A stretch of 43,757 nt of DNA from Caryophanon sp. (GTDB lineage Bacteria > Bacillota > Bacilli > Bacillales_A > Planococcaceae): positions 1 to 43,757 of the forward strand of contig JAHAYH010000016.1 of NCBI GenBank assembly GCA_018384745.1, in the 5' to 3' direction. The position numbers and the translations under genes were made by a program. Within the stretch, counting starts at the first letter, position 1. Every line of letters begins with the position of its first letter. Of this stretch, positions 1 to 6,663 are shown piece by piece. The notes beneath the pieces were generated by a model. The model saw only the letters and a program-made list of their open reading frames with translations, did no database searches and was not told the origin of the DNA.

Positions 1-1
1 G

Positions 2-256
2 GTGGTGGATAAGGAGGGAAGGTTGTGTCCTGCCGATGGTCGTATGGTCTCGTTCGAGGTGTCGGGTGCAGGCAGCTATCGGGCCGGCGCCAATGGCGAC
101 CCCGCCTGCCTGGACTTGTTCCATGAGCCTCGGATGCACCTCTTCAGCGGCATGCTGACGGCCGTTGTTCAATCGGGCGAAGTGCCCGGTCAGGTTGAAG
201 TCAAGGCTTCGGCCAAAGGTTTGCGCCCGGCCACGCTGACGCTGCAAGTGAAATAA
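2..256 (+). CDS. C-terminal end of a GH2 beta-galactosidase (5' partial, Bacteroidota-like)
   Basis: The frame is open from the window edge, so only the last 84 or so residues are present. They resemble the C-terminal immunoglobulin-like domain of glycoside hydrolase family 2 beta-galactosidases: a VSFEVSGAG strand, a GANGDP turn, a LFSG segment and a closing VKASAKGL strand are typical of that domain in Bacteroidota enzymes. The catalytic domains lie outside the window. The DNA is far richer in G and C than the rest of the window and its codon choice differs completely from the genes to the right. With the adjacent tRNA-Cys and promoter, it reads as foreign to the host of the remaining window. 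The assignment to GH2 is by motif memory and is moderately sure; exact substrate specificity cannot be told. Confidence 0.6.
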   Translation: MVDKEGRLCPADGRMVSFEVSGAGSYRAGANGDPACLDLFHEPRMHLFSGMLTAVVQSGEVPGQVEVKASAKGLRPATLTLQVK

Positions 257-281
257 GGAGAACGGTATCTCTGTCGATAAC

Positions 282-316
282 AAATCAGCCGCGAAGCATT
301 GCTTCGCGGCTGATTT
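282..316 (-). terminator. Perfect 16-bp stem-loop after tRNA-Cys
   Basis: A 16-bp perfect inverted repeat with a 3-nt loop lies between the GH2 stop codon and the tRNA-Cys 3' end. It can stop transcripts from both sides: the tRNA on the minus strand and the beta-galactosidase on the plus strand. The T-run is short. Confidence 0.65.
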
Positions 317-321
317 AGTAG

Positions 322-392
322 AGGTACCTAGCAGATTCGAACTGCTGTACACGGTTTTGCAGACCGCTACCTAACCACTCGGTCAAGGTACC
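322..392 (-). tRNA. tRNA-Cys (anticodon GCA)
   Basis: The minus strand folds into a 71-nt tRNA. It has a 7-bp acceptor stem GGTACCT/AGGTACC, an anticodon loop CTGCAAA (GCA, cysteine), a T arm AGCAG-TTCGAAT-CTGCT and a U discriminator base, the normal identity element for tRNA-Cys. CCA is not encoded. The body resembles Bacteroidota tRNA-Cys. It sits in the GC-rich foreign block, not next to other tRNAs of the Firmicute host. Confidence 0.9.
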
Positions 393-409
393 CTGTTTTG
401 TTTCGCCTG

Positions 410-441
410 CAAAAGTATAACTATTTTATAGGATAACCAAA
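410..441 (-). promoter_or_regulatory. Bacteroidota-type promoter for tRNA-Cys (-33 TTTG, -7 TAnnTTTG)
   Basis: Reading the minus strand, TTTG (438-441) is followed after 20 nt by TACTTTTG (410-417), about 18 nt upstream of the tRNA. This matches the primary sigma factor consensus of Bacteroidota (TTTG, 19-21 nt, TAnnTTTG) and is not a sigma-A promoter. It places the taxonomic boundary to the right of position 441. Confidence 0.7.
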
Positions 442-484
442 CTTTTCTGCGAATTTTTCTTCCTTTCATTCTGGAGAAACGGAT

Positions 485-1090
485 ATGAATACTATGAAAA
501 AGTTATTTACACTTGAACAACAAACTGAGGAATTTGCATTAGGGAAAGAGGCCTTTTTAAATGGTCATTATGAAGAAGCAGAGATGCGTCTTCGTCTTGT
601 CATTGAAAGTTCGTTTCAAAATAACGATTATCATACGTACGTTAGTGCCCTTATTTGGCTAAATCGCACGTTCATTAATACCGCACAAATTCAAGAAGTA
701 TATACGTCCATTTTGATTTTAGAATCGCTCATTACGCAATATGGCACGCAAGAGGAATATTTCTTCTTCCGTCTCCAACAAACGATTTTTAATAATTTTT
801 ATGCTATTGGCGATACGATGTCGCAATTTGAACAGCTATTTAAAGAAATTTTACGTACCGGCGATGAGCCAACGATTTTATTTTTAGTCGGCAGTAACTT
901 GCTTTATACGTATTGTGAGAAGGATGAAATTGATAAAGGCATTGAGCTTTATGAGCAATTAACTGAGCTGCTTGAGCGCTATGACTGCCCGAATAAAATG
1001 ACGCGTTTCATGCACAATATTTACGCGTTTTTATTATTTTATGCAAAGCGCGATTGGCATAAATGTGCCGATATTATGCACGAAATAGAA
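485..1090 (+). pseudogene. N-terminal part of an all-helical repeat protein, cut at its 3' side
   Basis: The start is supported by GGAG eight bases upstream of the ATG. About 200 residues follow that are rich in helices and resemble tetratricopeptide-type repeats (KEAFLNGHYEEAEMRL; DEIDKGIELYEQLTELLERY). No enzymatic motif is visible. Proteins with such N-termini often continue into a signalling or DNA-binding domain, but that is inference. Near position 1085 the sequence crosses into the crtO gene lying in the opposite direction, and the last 16 or so residues before the stop at 1141 are simply antisense crtO. The natural C-terminus is therefore missing. Function unknown. Confidence 0.6.
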
Positions 1091-1504
1091 TGGTACGTTT
1101 GCAACGATGGCATATACAACGTTGATCCACGCTGCCCATAGCGGATTCCATAGGAAAAATAGCGGCACTGGCAACATAATGAGCCAATGCGTAAGTTCGG
1201 CACGCTTCGTCTCCGCCGCAAAGATGTGCAGCTGCTCTGCTTTCGTGCCGTGTAAATGGCTTTTATTATAGCTTTTTTTCACGATGGATGACCCATCGAT
1301 TAAATGTTTTTTCCATGATTTCACGGCAAATAGCGTATGCCAAATTTCACCGTCGTTCTCCCACGCTGCGATGCGTAAAAACGGCACATCCTTCATAAAA
1401 AACGAGCGCGGCATATAAATGCAAAGTGCAGACATACTAAAGTGAATCATAAGCCACGCAACGCCGTTAATGCCAATTAGTAAAAGTGCTTCCGTAATGG
1501 TCAT
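1085..1504 (-). pseudogene. crtO: CrtO-like glycosyl-4,4'-diaponeurosporenoate acyltransferase, C-terminus missing
   Basis: CrtO acylates the glucosyl carotenoid in the last step of staphyloxanthin-type pigment synthesis at the membrane. The core signature ETKRAELTHW, followed by a hydrophobic ILPV-like stretch and the YAIVANVPF segment, aligns closely with the Staphylococcus enzyme, and an N-terminal membrane segment is visible. Start chosen at the ATG with GAGGACGG upstream; an in-frame TTG lies two codons earlier. It starts 12 nt after the crtQ stop, so the two form an operon. The match ends at YFVH (about 1085), where the opposite-strand repeat-protein gene begins; the remaining residues up to the stop at 1034 are antisense to it. 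The usual C-terminal tail of about 20-25 residues is replaced. Confidence 0.75.
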
Positions 1505-1516
1505 ACGCAACCGTCC

Positions 1517-2145
1517 TCACACATTTATTTTTCGTCCGCGCCACGTTACGCTATGCCGTACATGCGTACAGTACAACGAGTATAAAAAAATCGCCGTAAA
1601 AAACAGTACAAACAATGGGTACAGCACGATCACTGCGATATGAAAACTACCCGCGCGTCGTGCAAGCATGTATACATGAACACCGTATAGCACATACATC
1701 CCTACGCTTACGAACACCCACAATGGTTGTGTAAACAGCGCAACAACTGGCGCAAGCGTGACGACAATAACACCGAAGATCCACCCTTGAATGAGCGTCA
1801 TCACGAGCGGATGCGTCGACTGAGAAGCGGTCGCTAAGTTTTTCGTCCAGCCTTCAACAAGCTGCCCAACACCTTCTTCATACATGCGCATGTTCATCAC
1901 ACCTTGTCCGACATAATTCGTAACAGGTAGCTGCTTGGCAACAAATACGTCACTGAGTGCGAAATCGTCCATGATCGATTCTTCTGCCGCTTCATGTCCA
2001 CCTGTTGCCACGTAACTTTCGCGGTCACATAAAATACACGGACCAAATGAGCCTGCCGTTTTGAATCGCTTTCCCCAAGCCGTAAACACATTCATACCTG
2101 TCAGCACAATAATATTAAAAACGACCGACAAATTTTCATATAGCC
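1517..2145 (-). pseudogene. crtQ: CrtQ-like 4,4'-diaponeurosporenoate glycosyltransferase, N-terminal half missing
   Basis: CrtQ is a GT2-family membrane glycosyltransferase that adds glucose to diaponeurosporenoate in staphyloxanthin-type carotenoid synthesis. The visible part starts at RLYENLSVVFN, matching RFYEGFSAIFN in the middle of the Staphylococcus protein, then shows GMNVF, SFGPCILCDRESYVATGGH, the MRMYEEGVGQLVEGWTKNL segment and C-terminal membrane helices. The N-terminal half with the nucleotide-sugar binding DxD region (roughly 150 residues) is absent: upstream of about 2145 the DNA is a chemoreceptor gene. The ATG at 2161 lies in chemoreceptor sequence and is unlikely to be a real start. 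Non-functional as it stands, unless the join is an assembly error. Confidence 0.8.
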
Positions 2146-2146
2146 G

Positions 2147-3407
2147 CTTCGATTGAGGCATTTAATGCGAGTAAGTTTGTCGACGACGAAACATCTGTAA
2201 TGATCGATAGCATCGCGCCAATTTCTTCAGATAGCTTCACAAGTCCTTGTATATGGTCATTAGATTGCTGTACATCTTCAACAATCGTCGACATGCGCCC
2301 AACGACATCTTCAGTAAGCTGCTTCCCTTCTTCTGAGAACGTTGTCACTTCCTTCGCATGCGTATACATATTCGCACTTTCATCGGCAATTTGAATGACT
2401 TGCGTCGACATATGCTCCACTGTACGTGCAGATTCTTGAATCGCTTGTTCTTGCCCTTTTAACGTCTGTTCAATATGCTGTACAGCGTCTGAAATGTTAC
2501 GTGAAGACGCGTATGTCGTTGTGAATGTTTGCTCTAATTTGTGTGCATCATCTTTCACTTCAACTGCTGAATGCGTTACTTGCTGTACAATTTCATTCAG
2601 TGAGGCCGTCATATCGTTAAATCGTTTATTCACCATACCTAGCTCATCTTTTCCTTCTGGCAGCTGTAGCGCGAAGTTCCCTTTACTCGCTTCATGAATA
2701 CCATCAAGTAAATAATGCAATGGTTTCAGCTGTTGTTTTACGCTGAAATATTGCAAAATGCTCGCAATGAGAATAAGCGCGATTAAAATAAATGCCGACC
2801 ATTTCAGCAAGCCCATTTGTCCTGCACCGATGCTTGATGCGTCTACATCGATCGCATAGTAAGCAATGAGTTGTTGATCGTTAAAAATCGGATACATAAA
2901 CGTCAACCATGTGCCGTAATCGTCTGAATAAATCGTTGTAAACTGCTCATTACCTGTTTCCTTCAAAACGTTCAATGCTTCAACGACAACATCCAGTTGC
3001 TCATACATCGCATTTGGCATAATATTTTCCGCTTGTAACACTTCCCAAAGTTCGCTGTTAAATGAAATCGCAGACGTCTCATTTTGACGTTCGCCCGACA
3101 GCTCTACTCCGAAAATATAACCTTGTGACACAATTGGATTGTATTGACTCATCTTATTAAACATATCCGTATATTTTTGATGGAGCGTACTAGTAGAATC
3201 GTCGTCCTCCATTAGCTGCGCTACTTCACTGCCATCAATTTGCTCATACCATGAAGCTGAAATGTCCTACGTCTGATTATGAAGCTGCTGCTCAAGCAGC
3301 TTCCCTTGAATGAAGTAGCTCGTCGTAATTAATGCGATTCCGACAAAAAGAATACTCCCAATCGTCACTAAAATATTTCTCGTAAAAAACGTTAAGTTCC
3401 GAAACAT
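2147..3407 (-). pseudogene. Transmembrane methyl-accepting chemotaxis protein, broken (internal TAG and lost 3' end)
   Basis: The gene starts at ATG 3407 after a GGGAGGA ribosome binding site. It encodes TM1 (about residues 10-32), an extracellular sensor of the double-Cache/sCache kind, TM2 (LLKWSAFILIALILIASILQ), a HAMP domain and the first arm of the MCP coiled coil. Two defects are visible. A TAG at 3267-3269 interrupts the frame at codon 47, between LHNQT and DISASW. The conserved signalling tip stops at LNASIEAA and runs into crtQ sequence. The normal protein would have over 250 more residues, including the CheW/CheA contact tip and the return arm. A restart at the ATG at 3212 would lack TM1. 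The product would have sensed a ligand outside the cell and controlled CheA. Confidence 0.8.
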
Positions 3408-3430
3408 ATAATCCTCCCTACACCAATTTA

Positions 3431-3450
3431 TTATTCGAATATTCGAATAA
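3431..3450. repeat. Perfect 20-bp palindrome upstream of the broken MCP gene
   Basis: TTATTCGAATATTCGAATAA is identical to its own reverse complement. It lies about 24 bp upstream of the chemoreceptor start, between that gene and the end of the YfmS-like gene. It may be an operator for a dimeric regulator or part of a weak terminator; no loop or T-run favours the terminator reading. Confidence 0.5.
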
Positions 3451-3495
3451 TAGAGGGTGCTGTTTTATAAATATGGTCTTCTTGACGTATCATCG

Positions 3496-4338
3496 TTATA
3501 TTTTCTTGGCCATATTTTCAATTTCTTCTGCGCCCGTTGTCAGCTGTTGAATCGCCGATGCAATTTCATTGATTACCGAGCTTTGGTTTTCGGATATTTG
3601 CAATGTATTGTGCACGATTGCTGCTACGTTTTCAACACGATGATTCAGTTCATCGATGACTTGTTTAATTTCACTTACCGATTGTGCACTTTGGTCCGCT
3701 AGTCGTGTAATTTCCTTTGCAACGACACCAAAACCTCGGCCATATTCACCTGCACGTGCCGCTTCAATCCCAGCATTAAATCCTAACACACGCGTATTTT
3801 TGGCAACCCCATTTATCATTTCTAAAATTTTTGTCGTCGCCTCTACTTGCTTGCTCATTTCATCTTGCGCGTTCGATAACTGTGTCATATAGTCGTTAAA
3901 GTCCGCTGTCGAGACAGATAGTTCCTCTGTAGATGCAGCGATTTCCTCTGACGATGCGGCGAACTTTTCTGCGACGTCTGTTAAGATCATTTGCTTAGAT
4001 GTGCTTTTACTAATCGCGACCCCGCCCACAACTTGACCTTGCTTATTGCGAATCGGTACCATCGTTGCTGTAAATGGTGTACCGTAAAACTCTTTTGGCA
4101 CATACATCACTTCTTTTTTATTTTTGCGCAGCATTTCCATAATCGGCTCGCTACTATTTAACGTGCGTCCCTTTGAGCTTTTCACTGGCAGTTCCGCCGA
4201 TAACAATTGCTCTAACACTTCTTCCTTACTCGTAATCGTCACATCAACATCTTCTGTAAATAACTCTTTAATTGTTTGTGCGTGCTCGACAAAAAATTGC
4301 AGCGTCGTATCTAATTCTTTTTCGTAATGTGTGTGCAT
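3496..4338 (-). CDS. Soluble chemotaxis signal transducer, YfmS-like
   Basis: This 280-residue protein has no membrane segment. Residues 1 to about 130 form a single PAS/Cache-like sensor fold ([20 protein letters not shown] is its last strand pair). They are followed by a short MCP signalling domain with the tip motif [18 protein letters not shown] and [18 protein letters not shown]. Bacillus subtilis YfmS, a soluble receptor of almost the same length, has this layout. It should interact with CheA/CheW in the cytoplasm and may affect flagellar switching. The start was placed at ATG 4338 because AAGGGGA lies just upstream; the longer frame to 4374 lacks a ribosome binding site. Unlike the neighbouring receptor it is complete. 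Ligand unknown. Confidence 0.85.
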   Translation of the reverse strand: MHTHYEKELDTTLQFFVEHAQTIKELFTEDVDVTITSKEEVLEQLLSAELPVKSSKGRTLNSSEPIMEMLRKNKKEVMYVPKEFYGTPFTATMVPIRNKQGQVVGGVAISKSTSKQMILTDVAEKFAASSEEIAASTEELSVSTADFNDYMTQLSNAQDEMSKQVEATTKILEMINGVAKNTRVLGFNAGIEAARAGEYGRGFGVVAKEITRLADQSAQSVSEIKQVIDELNHRVENVAAIVHNTLQISENQSSVINEIASAIQQLTTGAEEIENMAKKI

Positions 4339-4489
4339 GCTTGTTCCCCTTTTTCGATCTTCATTTAGTAACATCGTATGTATATGAAATTATCCCTACA
4401 TATAGATGAAATCATCATCTTATAGTAAATATATCGTACTAAATATAAATTTTATGAAGTAGTCACATCAATCAAATTATATACAAAAA

Positions 4490-4519
4490 CAGCTAAAGCA
4501 CGGATCGATGCTTTAACTG
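4490..4519 (-). terminator. Hairpin with T-run on the minus strand
   Basis: CAGCTAAAGCA pairs with TGCTTTAACTG (one mismatch) around an 8-nt loop, followed on the minus strand by TTTTTG. It would stop minus-strand transcripts entering from the rlmH side. The rest of 4339-4550 is AT-rich and shows no gene. Confidence 0.45.
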
Positions 4520-4550
4520 CTTTATAATCGCTTCTATTTATGATATGGAT

Positions 4551-4667
4551 TCCTCTAAATCACCTGCAAATCTTCAATCTCTTACAAACAAAAATAAACC
4601 ACCAACTACAGTAAAACCACTGTCATTGATGGTTTATTAAAAACCGCACTTACTTATGATACGGTTC
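4551..4667. repeat. Distal copy of the rlmH 3'-end repeat (candidate att site)
   Basis: This 117-bp stretch is a diverged direct copy of 5691-5807 with no net length change. The last 25 bp (4643-4667) are identical in both copies and contain, on the minus strand, GAACCGTATCATAAGTAA, the final codons EPYHK and stop of rlmH. Outside the repeat on the rlmH side the two copies diverge at once. The repeat includes a long hairpin (4593-4638) followed by T residues on the minus strand, the likely rlmH terminator. Such a duplicated rlmH end is the footprint left by SCC-type integration. Confidence 0.7.
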
Positions 4668-4830
4668 TCCCCACTAGTTCTAAATGCGATTTTTATTTCT
4701 CCACATGTTTAATACAGCAATTCGGCCTTAGTTTTTTCTTCTTTTCAAATGCCTTCTTAAAAACTCTACTCTCCGTTTGTTGTCACAAATCACGATTGCT
4801 CTTATGATAAGGAAGTAGGAGGGGAAACAA

Positions 4831-5415
4831 ATGGATAATGAAAAAATTGGTCAATTAATTTATACATTACGGAAGGAAAAGGACATGACGCAAAAGCAAT
4901 TAGCGGAGGCGTTATATTTATCGGATCGTACCATTTCAAAATGGGAAAGAGGAATTGGATGCCCCGATATTAAGCTTCTTCCTCATCTAGCAACCCTCCT
5001 TGATATTCCAATAGAAAATTTACTAACTGGCGAAATCAAAAAAGTAGATATAGTAGGAGGAAATATGAAAAACTCAAGTTATTATGTATGTCCAAGCTGT
5101 TTAAATATAGGCATAGCAACAGGAAATTTCGTTGTTTCTTGTTGTGGAAGAAAATTAGACTCTTTAGTAGCAACAAAAGCAAATGATGAACAAAAATTAA
5201 AAATAGAAGAAATTGATATGCAATATTCGATTTCAGCCGAGCATCCTATGACAAAAGATCATTATGTATCATTTATTGCACTTGCAACAGGAGACCAAAT
5301 TCAATTATATAAACAGTTTCCGGAATGGGCGTTACAAGCAAATATCCCAAAGAAAAAACATGCGAAATTACTTTGGTTTGATACACAAGACGGATTGCTT
5401 TATCAATATATTTAA
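4831..5415 (+). CDS. XRE-family regulator with C-terminal cysteine / desulfoferrodoxin-like domain
   Basis: Residues 5-60 form a helix-turn-helix of the Cro/CI type (LRKEKDMTQKQLAEALYLSDRTISKWERG). From about residue 83 there is a small domain with cysteine pairs CPSC and CC, and an HPMTKDHYVSFIAL segment that resembles the HPM..HYI region of desulfoferrodoxin/neelaredoxin; it may bind metal. Such fusions occur in Firmicutes, but their DNA targets are mostly unknown. The start follows TAGGAGGGG. The gene is the only one on the plus strand in this half of the Firmicute core, is more AT-rich than its neighbours, and is enclosed by direct repeats of the rlmH end, which suggests horizontal arrival. 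An internal SD-ATG at residue 79 (AGGAGGAAAT) could give a shorter product with only the C-terminal domain. Confidence 0.8.
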   Translation: MDNEKIGQLIYTLRKEKDMTQKQLAEALYLSDRTISKWERGIGCPDIKLLPHLATLLDIPIENLLTGEIKKVDIVGGNMKNSSYYVCPSCLNIGIATGNFVVSCCGRKLDSLVATKANDEQKLKIEEIDMQYSISAEHPMTKDHYVSFIALATGDQIQLYKQFPEWALQANIPKKKHAKLLWFDTQDGLLYQYI

Positions 5416-5600
5416 TGGTTAAAAAAATTAATTATAAACACCTAGAACAAAGTTAATTGCATCGTTAAAGATTTCTCCACATTTTGCCGGACCCTCAGTA
5501 AATGCTGAATTATCACTGATGCAGAATGTAATTATCTTATATTTAAAGACATATTAAACATCTAATAAAGTTCATGAAAAATCCGTAAATGATTTGTAAA

Positions 5601-5647
5601 GGCCGATTTTCTTTTTATAGAAAATCAGCCTTAGTTGTTTCTTTTTT
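5601..5647 (+). terminator. Terminator of the XRE regulator gene
   Basis: GGCCGATTTTC pairs with GAAAATCAGCC (one mismatch) around an 8-nt loop, followed by TTAGTTGTTTCTTTTTT. A second copy of the right arm and T-run only (CGGCCTTAG plus T-run, about 4724-4745) lies before the regulator gene, with no left arm. The 5416-5600 stretch shows no gene. Confidence 0.7.
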
Positions 5648-5690
5648 CGGAACCCTCATCTTAAATATTTATTTAGAATATGTTATGCCT

Positions 5691-5807
5691 TCCTCTAAAT
5701 CATCTACAAATTTTCAATCCTCAACAAACAAAAAATAAACCACCAACCACAATAAAATTACGTAATCGATGGTTTATTAAACACCGCACTTACTTATGAT
5801 ACGGTTC
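5691..5807. repeat. rlmH-proximal copy of the 3'-end repeat (candidate att site) with rlmH terminator
   Basis: This is the partner of 4551-4667, exactly 1140 bp away. It spans the last rlmH codons and the downstream terminator hairpin (5734-5778, AATAAACC/GGTTTATT ends, T-run on the minus strand). GAACCGTATCATAAGTAA within it agrees at 16 of 18 positions with the integration site sequence GAAGCTTATCATAAGTAA described for SCCmec at orfX. Confidence 0.7.
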
Positions 5808-6269
5808 GCCCTTCATAATGCGGAAGCTGCGGTAAATTTGTTCAATTAACACAAGCTTCATCAGCTGATGTGGTAGCGTCATTTTCCCGAATGATTGCTG
5901 CTCATCTGCACGCTTTAACACATCATCATGCAGGCCAAGTGAGCCACCGATAACGAAGGCAATTTTACTGCGACCGTACGTCATCAATGATTCGATATCC
6001 TTCGCCATTTGCTCCGATGTTTTTTGCTTGCCGTTGATCGCTAGTGCTACCACATATGTGTCTTGACCAATTTTTGCTAAAATGCGCTCGGCTTCTTTTT
6101 TCTTAACGATTTCCATCTCCGCATCGCTCAGCTGCTCTGGTGCTTTCTCGTCTGGTACTTCAATTAAATCAATTTTTGCATAGCCGCCTAAGCGCTTTGC
6201 GTATTCATCAATTCCCATTTTTAAATACTTTTCTTTTAATTTGCCGACCGTAATAATACTGATGTTCAC
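5790..6269 (-). CDS. rlmH: 23S rRNA (pseudouridine1915-N3)-methyltransferase RlmH
   Basis: RlmH is a SPOUT-class methyltransferase that uses S-adenosylmethionine to methylate pseudouridine 1915 in helix 69 of 23S rRNA on 70S ribosomes. At 159 residues it has the family's normal length. The opening [16 protein letters not shown], the SAM-binding knot with [13 protein letters not shown] and the C-terminal [13 protein letters not shown] are all typical. In staphylococci this gene is orfX, the target of SCC elements; the 3' end here is duplicated 1140 bp downstream while the reading frame stays intact. Two perfect DnaA boxes lie 34-63 bp upstream of its start, as is known for the Bacillus homologue yydA, so DnaA may influence its transcription. 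Confidence 0.95.
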   Translation of the reverse strand: MNISIITVGKLKEKYLKMGIDEYAKRLGGYAKIDLIEVPDEKAPEQLSDAEMEIVKKKEAERILAKIGQDTYVVALAINGKQKTSEQMAKDIESLMTYGRSKIAFVIGGSLGLHDDVLKRADEQQSFGKMTLPHQLMKLVLIEQIYRSFRIMKGEPYHK

Positions 6270-6302
6270 CTGTCGTGCCTCCGTTCTTTTTAGGCGAAAA
6301 TG

Positions 6303-6332
6303 TTATCCACAATTTCGTCAAACTTATCCACA
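6303..6332 (+). promoter_or_regulatory. Two perfect DnaA boxes upstream of rlmH
   Basis: TTATCCACA occurs at 6303-6311 and 6324-6332, in the same orientation and 21 bp apart (two helical turns), in the 90-bp gap before rlmH. DnaA binding upstream of the homologous yydA is established in B. subtilis. A third match at 6407-6415 lies inside the next coding sequence. Confidence 0.7.
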
Positions 6333-6358
6333 ATTACGCTATATATTGTGTAAAGTTT

Positions 6359-6520
6359 TTATCTTGATACCATATATACCGCGTGTTCGTCGCAATATGA
6401 GCAAGTTGTGGATAACTTTTGCTCCTCCGTTAAAAAATCCATTGTTGGGAACACTTTTTCCTCTGCTACGAACATGTCTAACGCATGATCGATGTGCTGC
6501 TCACAGCTATACTTTTCCAT
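6359..6520 (-). CDS. CxxH/CxxC mini-protein (BA_5709 family)
   Basis: This 53-residue gene begins MEKYSCEQHIDHAL and ends with TTCSYCDEHAVYMVSR. The CEQH and CSYC pairs give the family its name and could bind zinc. Members of this family are small conserved Bacillaceae/Planococcaceae proteins often found between the HtrA protease gene and rlmH, as here. AAAGGAG lies 7 nt before the chosen ATG; an adjacent ATG three bases upstream would add one methionine. The role is unknown. Its codons for KLSTT create a DnaA-box sequence, which may be coincidence. Confidence 0.8.
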   Translation of the reverse strand: MEKYSCEQHIDHALDMFVAEEKVFPTMDFLTEEQKLSTTCSYCDEHAVYMVSR

Positions 6521-6611
6521 CATATATCTCCTTTAAAATTTCCAATTTTTCATACAACTTACGTAAACGGGCTGCTGTTATAATCATCCTTCATTGTAGC
6601 AAACGAAAAGC

Positions 6612-6650
6612 GACTATGGAAGGAACATGAATATGTCCGCTCTCATAGTC
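6612..6650 (-). terminator. Terminator after htrA
   Basis: GACTATG pairs with CATAGTC, with further inner pairing ACAT/ATGT, followed on the minus strand by TTTTCGTTTG. It ends the wal-htrA transcription unit before the small CxxC gene. Confidence 0.6.
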
Positions 6651-6663
6651 ACTCATTTACATT

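Noticed and set aside
6407-6415. Perfect DnaA box TGTGGATAA inside the CxxH/CxxC gene
   Set aside because: It encodes the KLST residues of the protein, so it may be forced by coding; not counted in the cluster.
6507-6587. A 26-codon frame (minus strand, MIITAARLRKLYEKLEIL...) overlapping the start of the CxxH/CxxC gene
   Set aside because: The only SD-like bases touch its ATG, and it has no recognisable homologue; more likely part of the leader.
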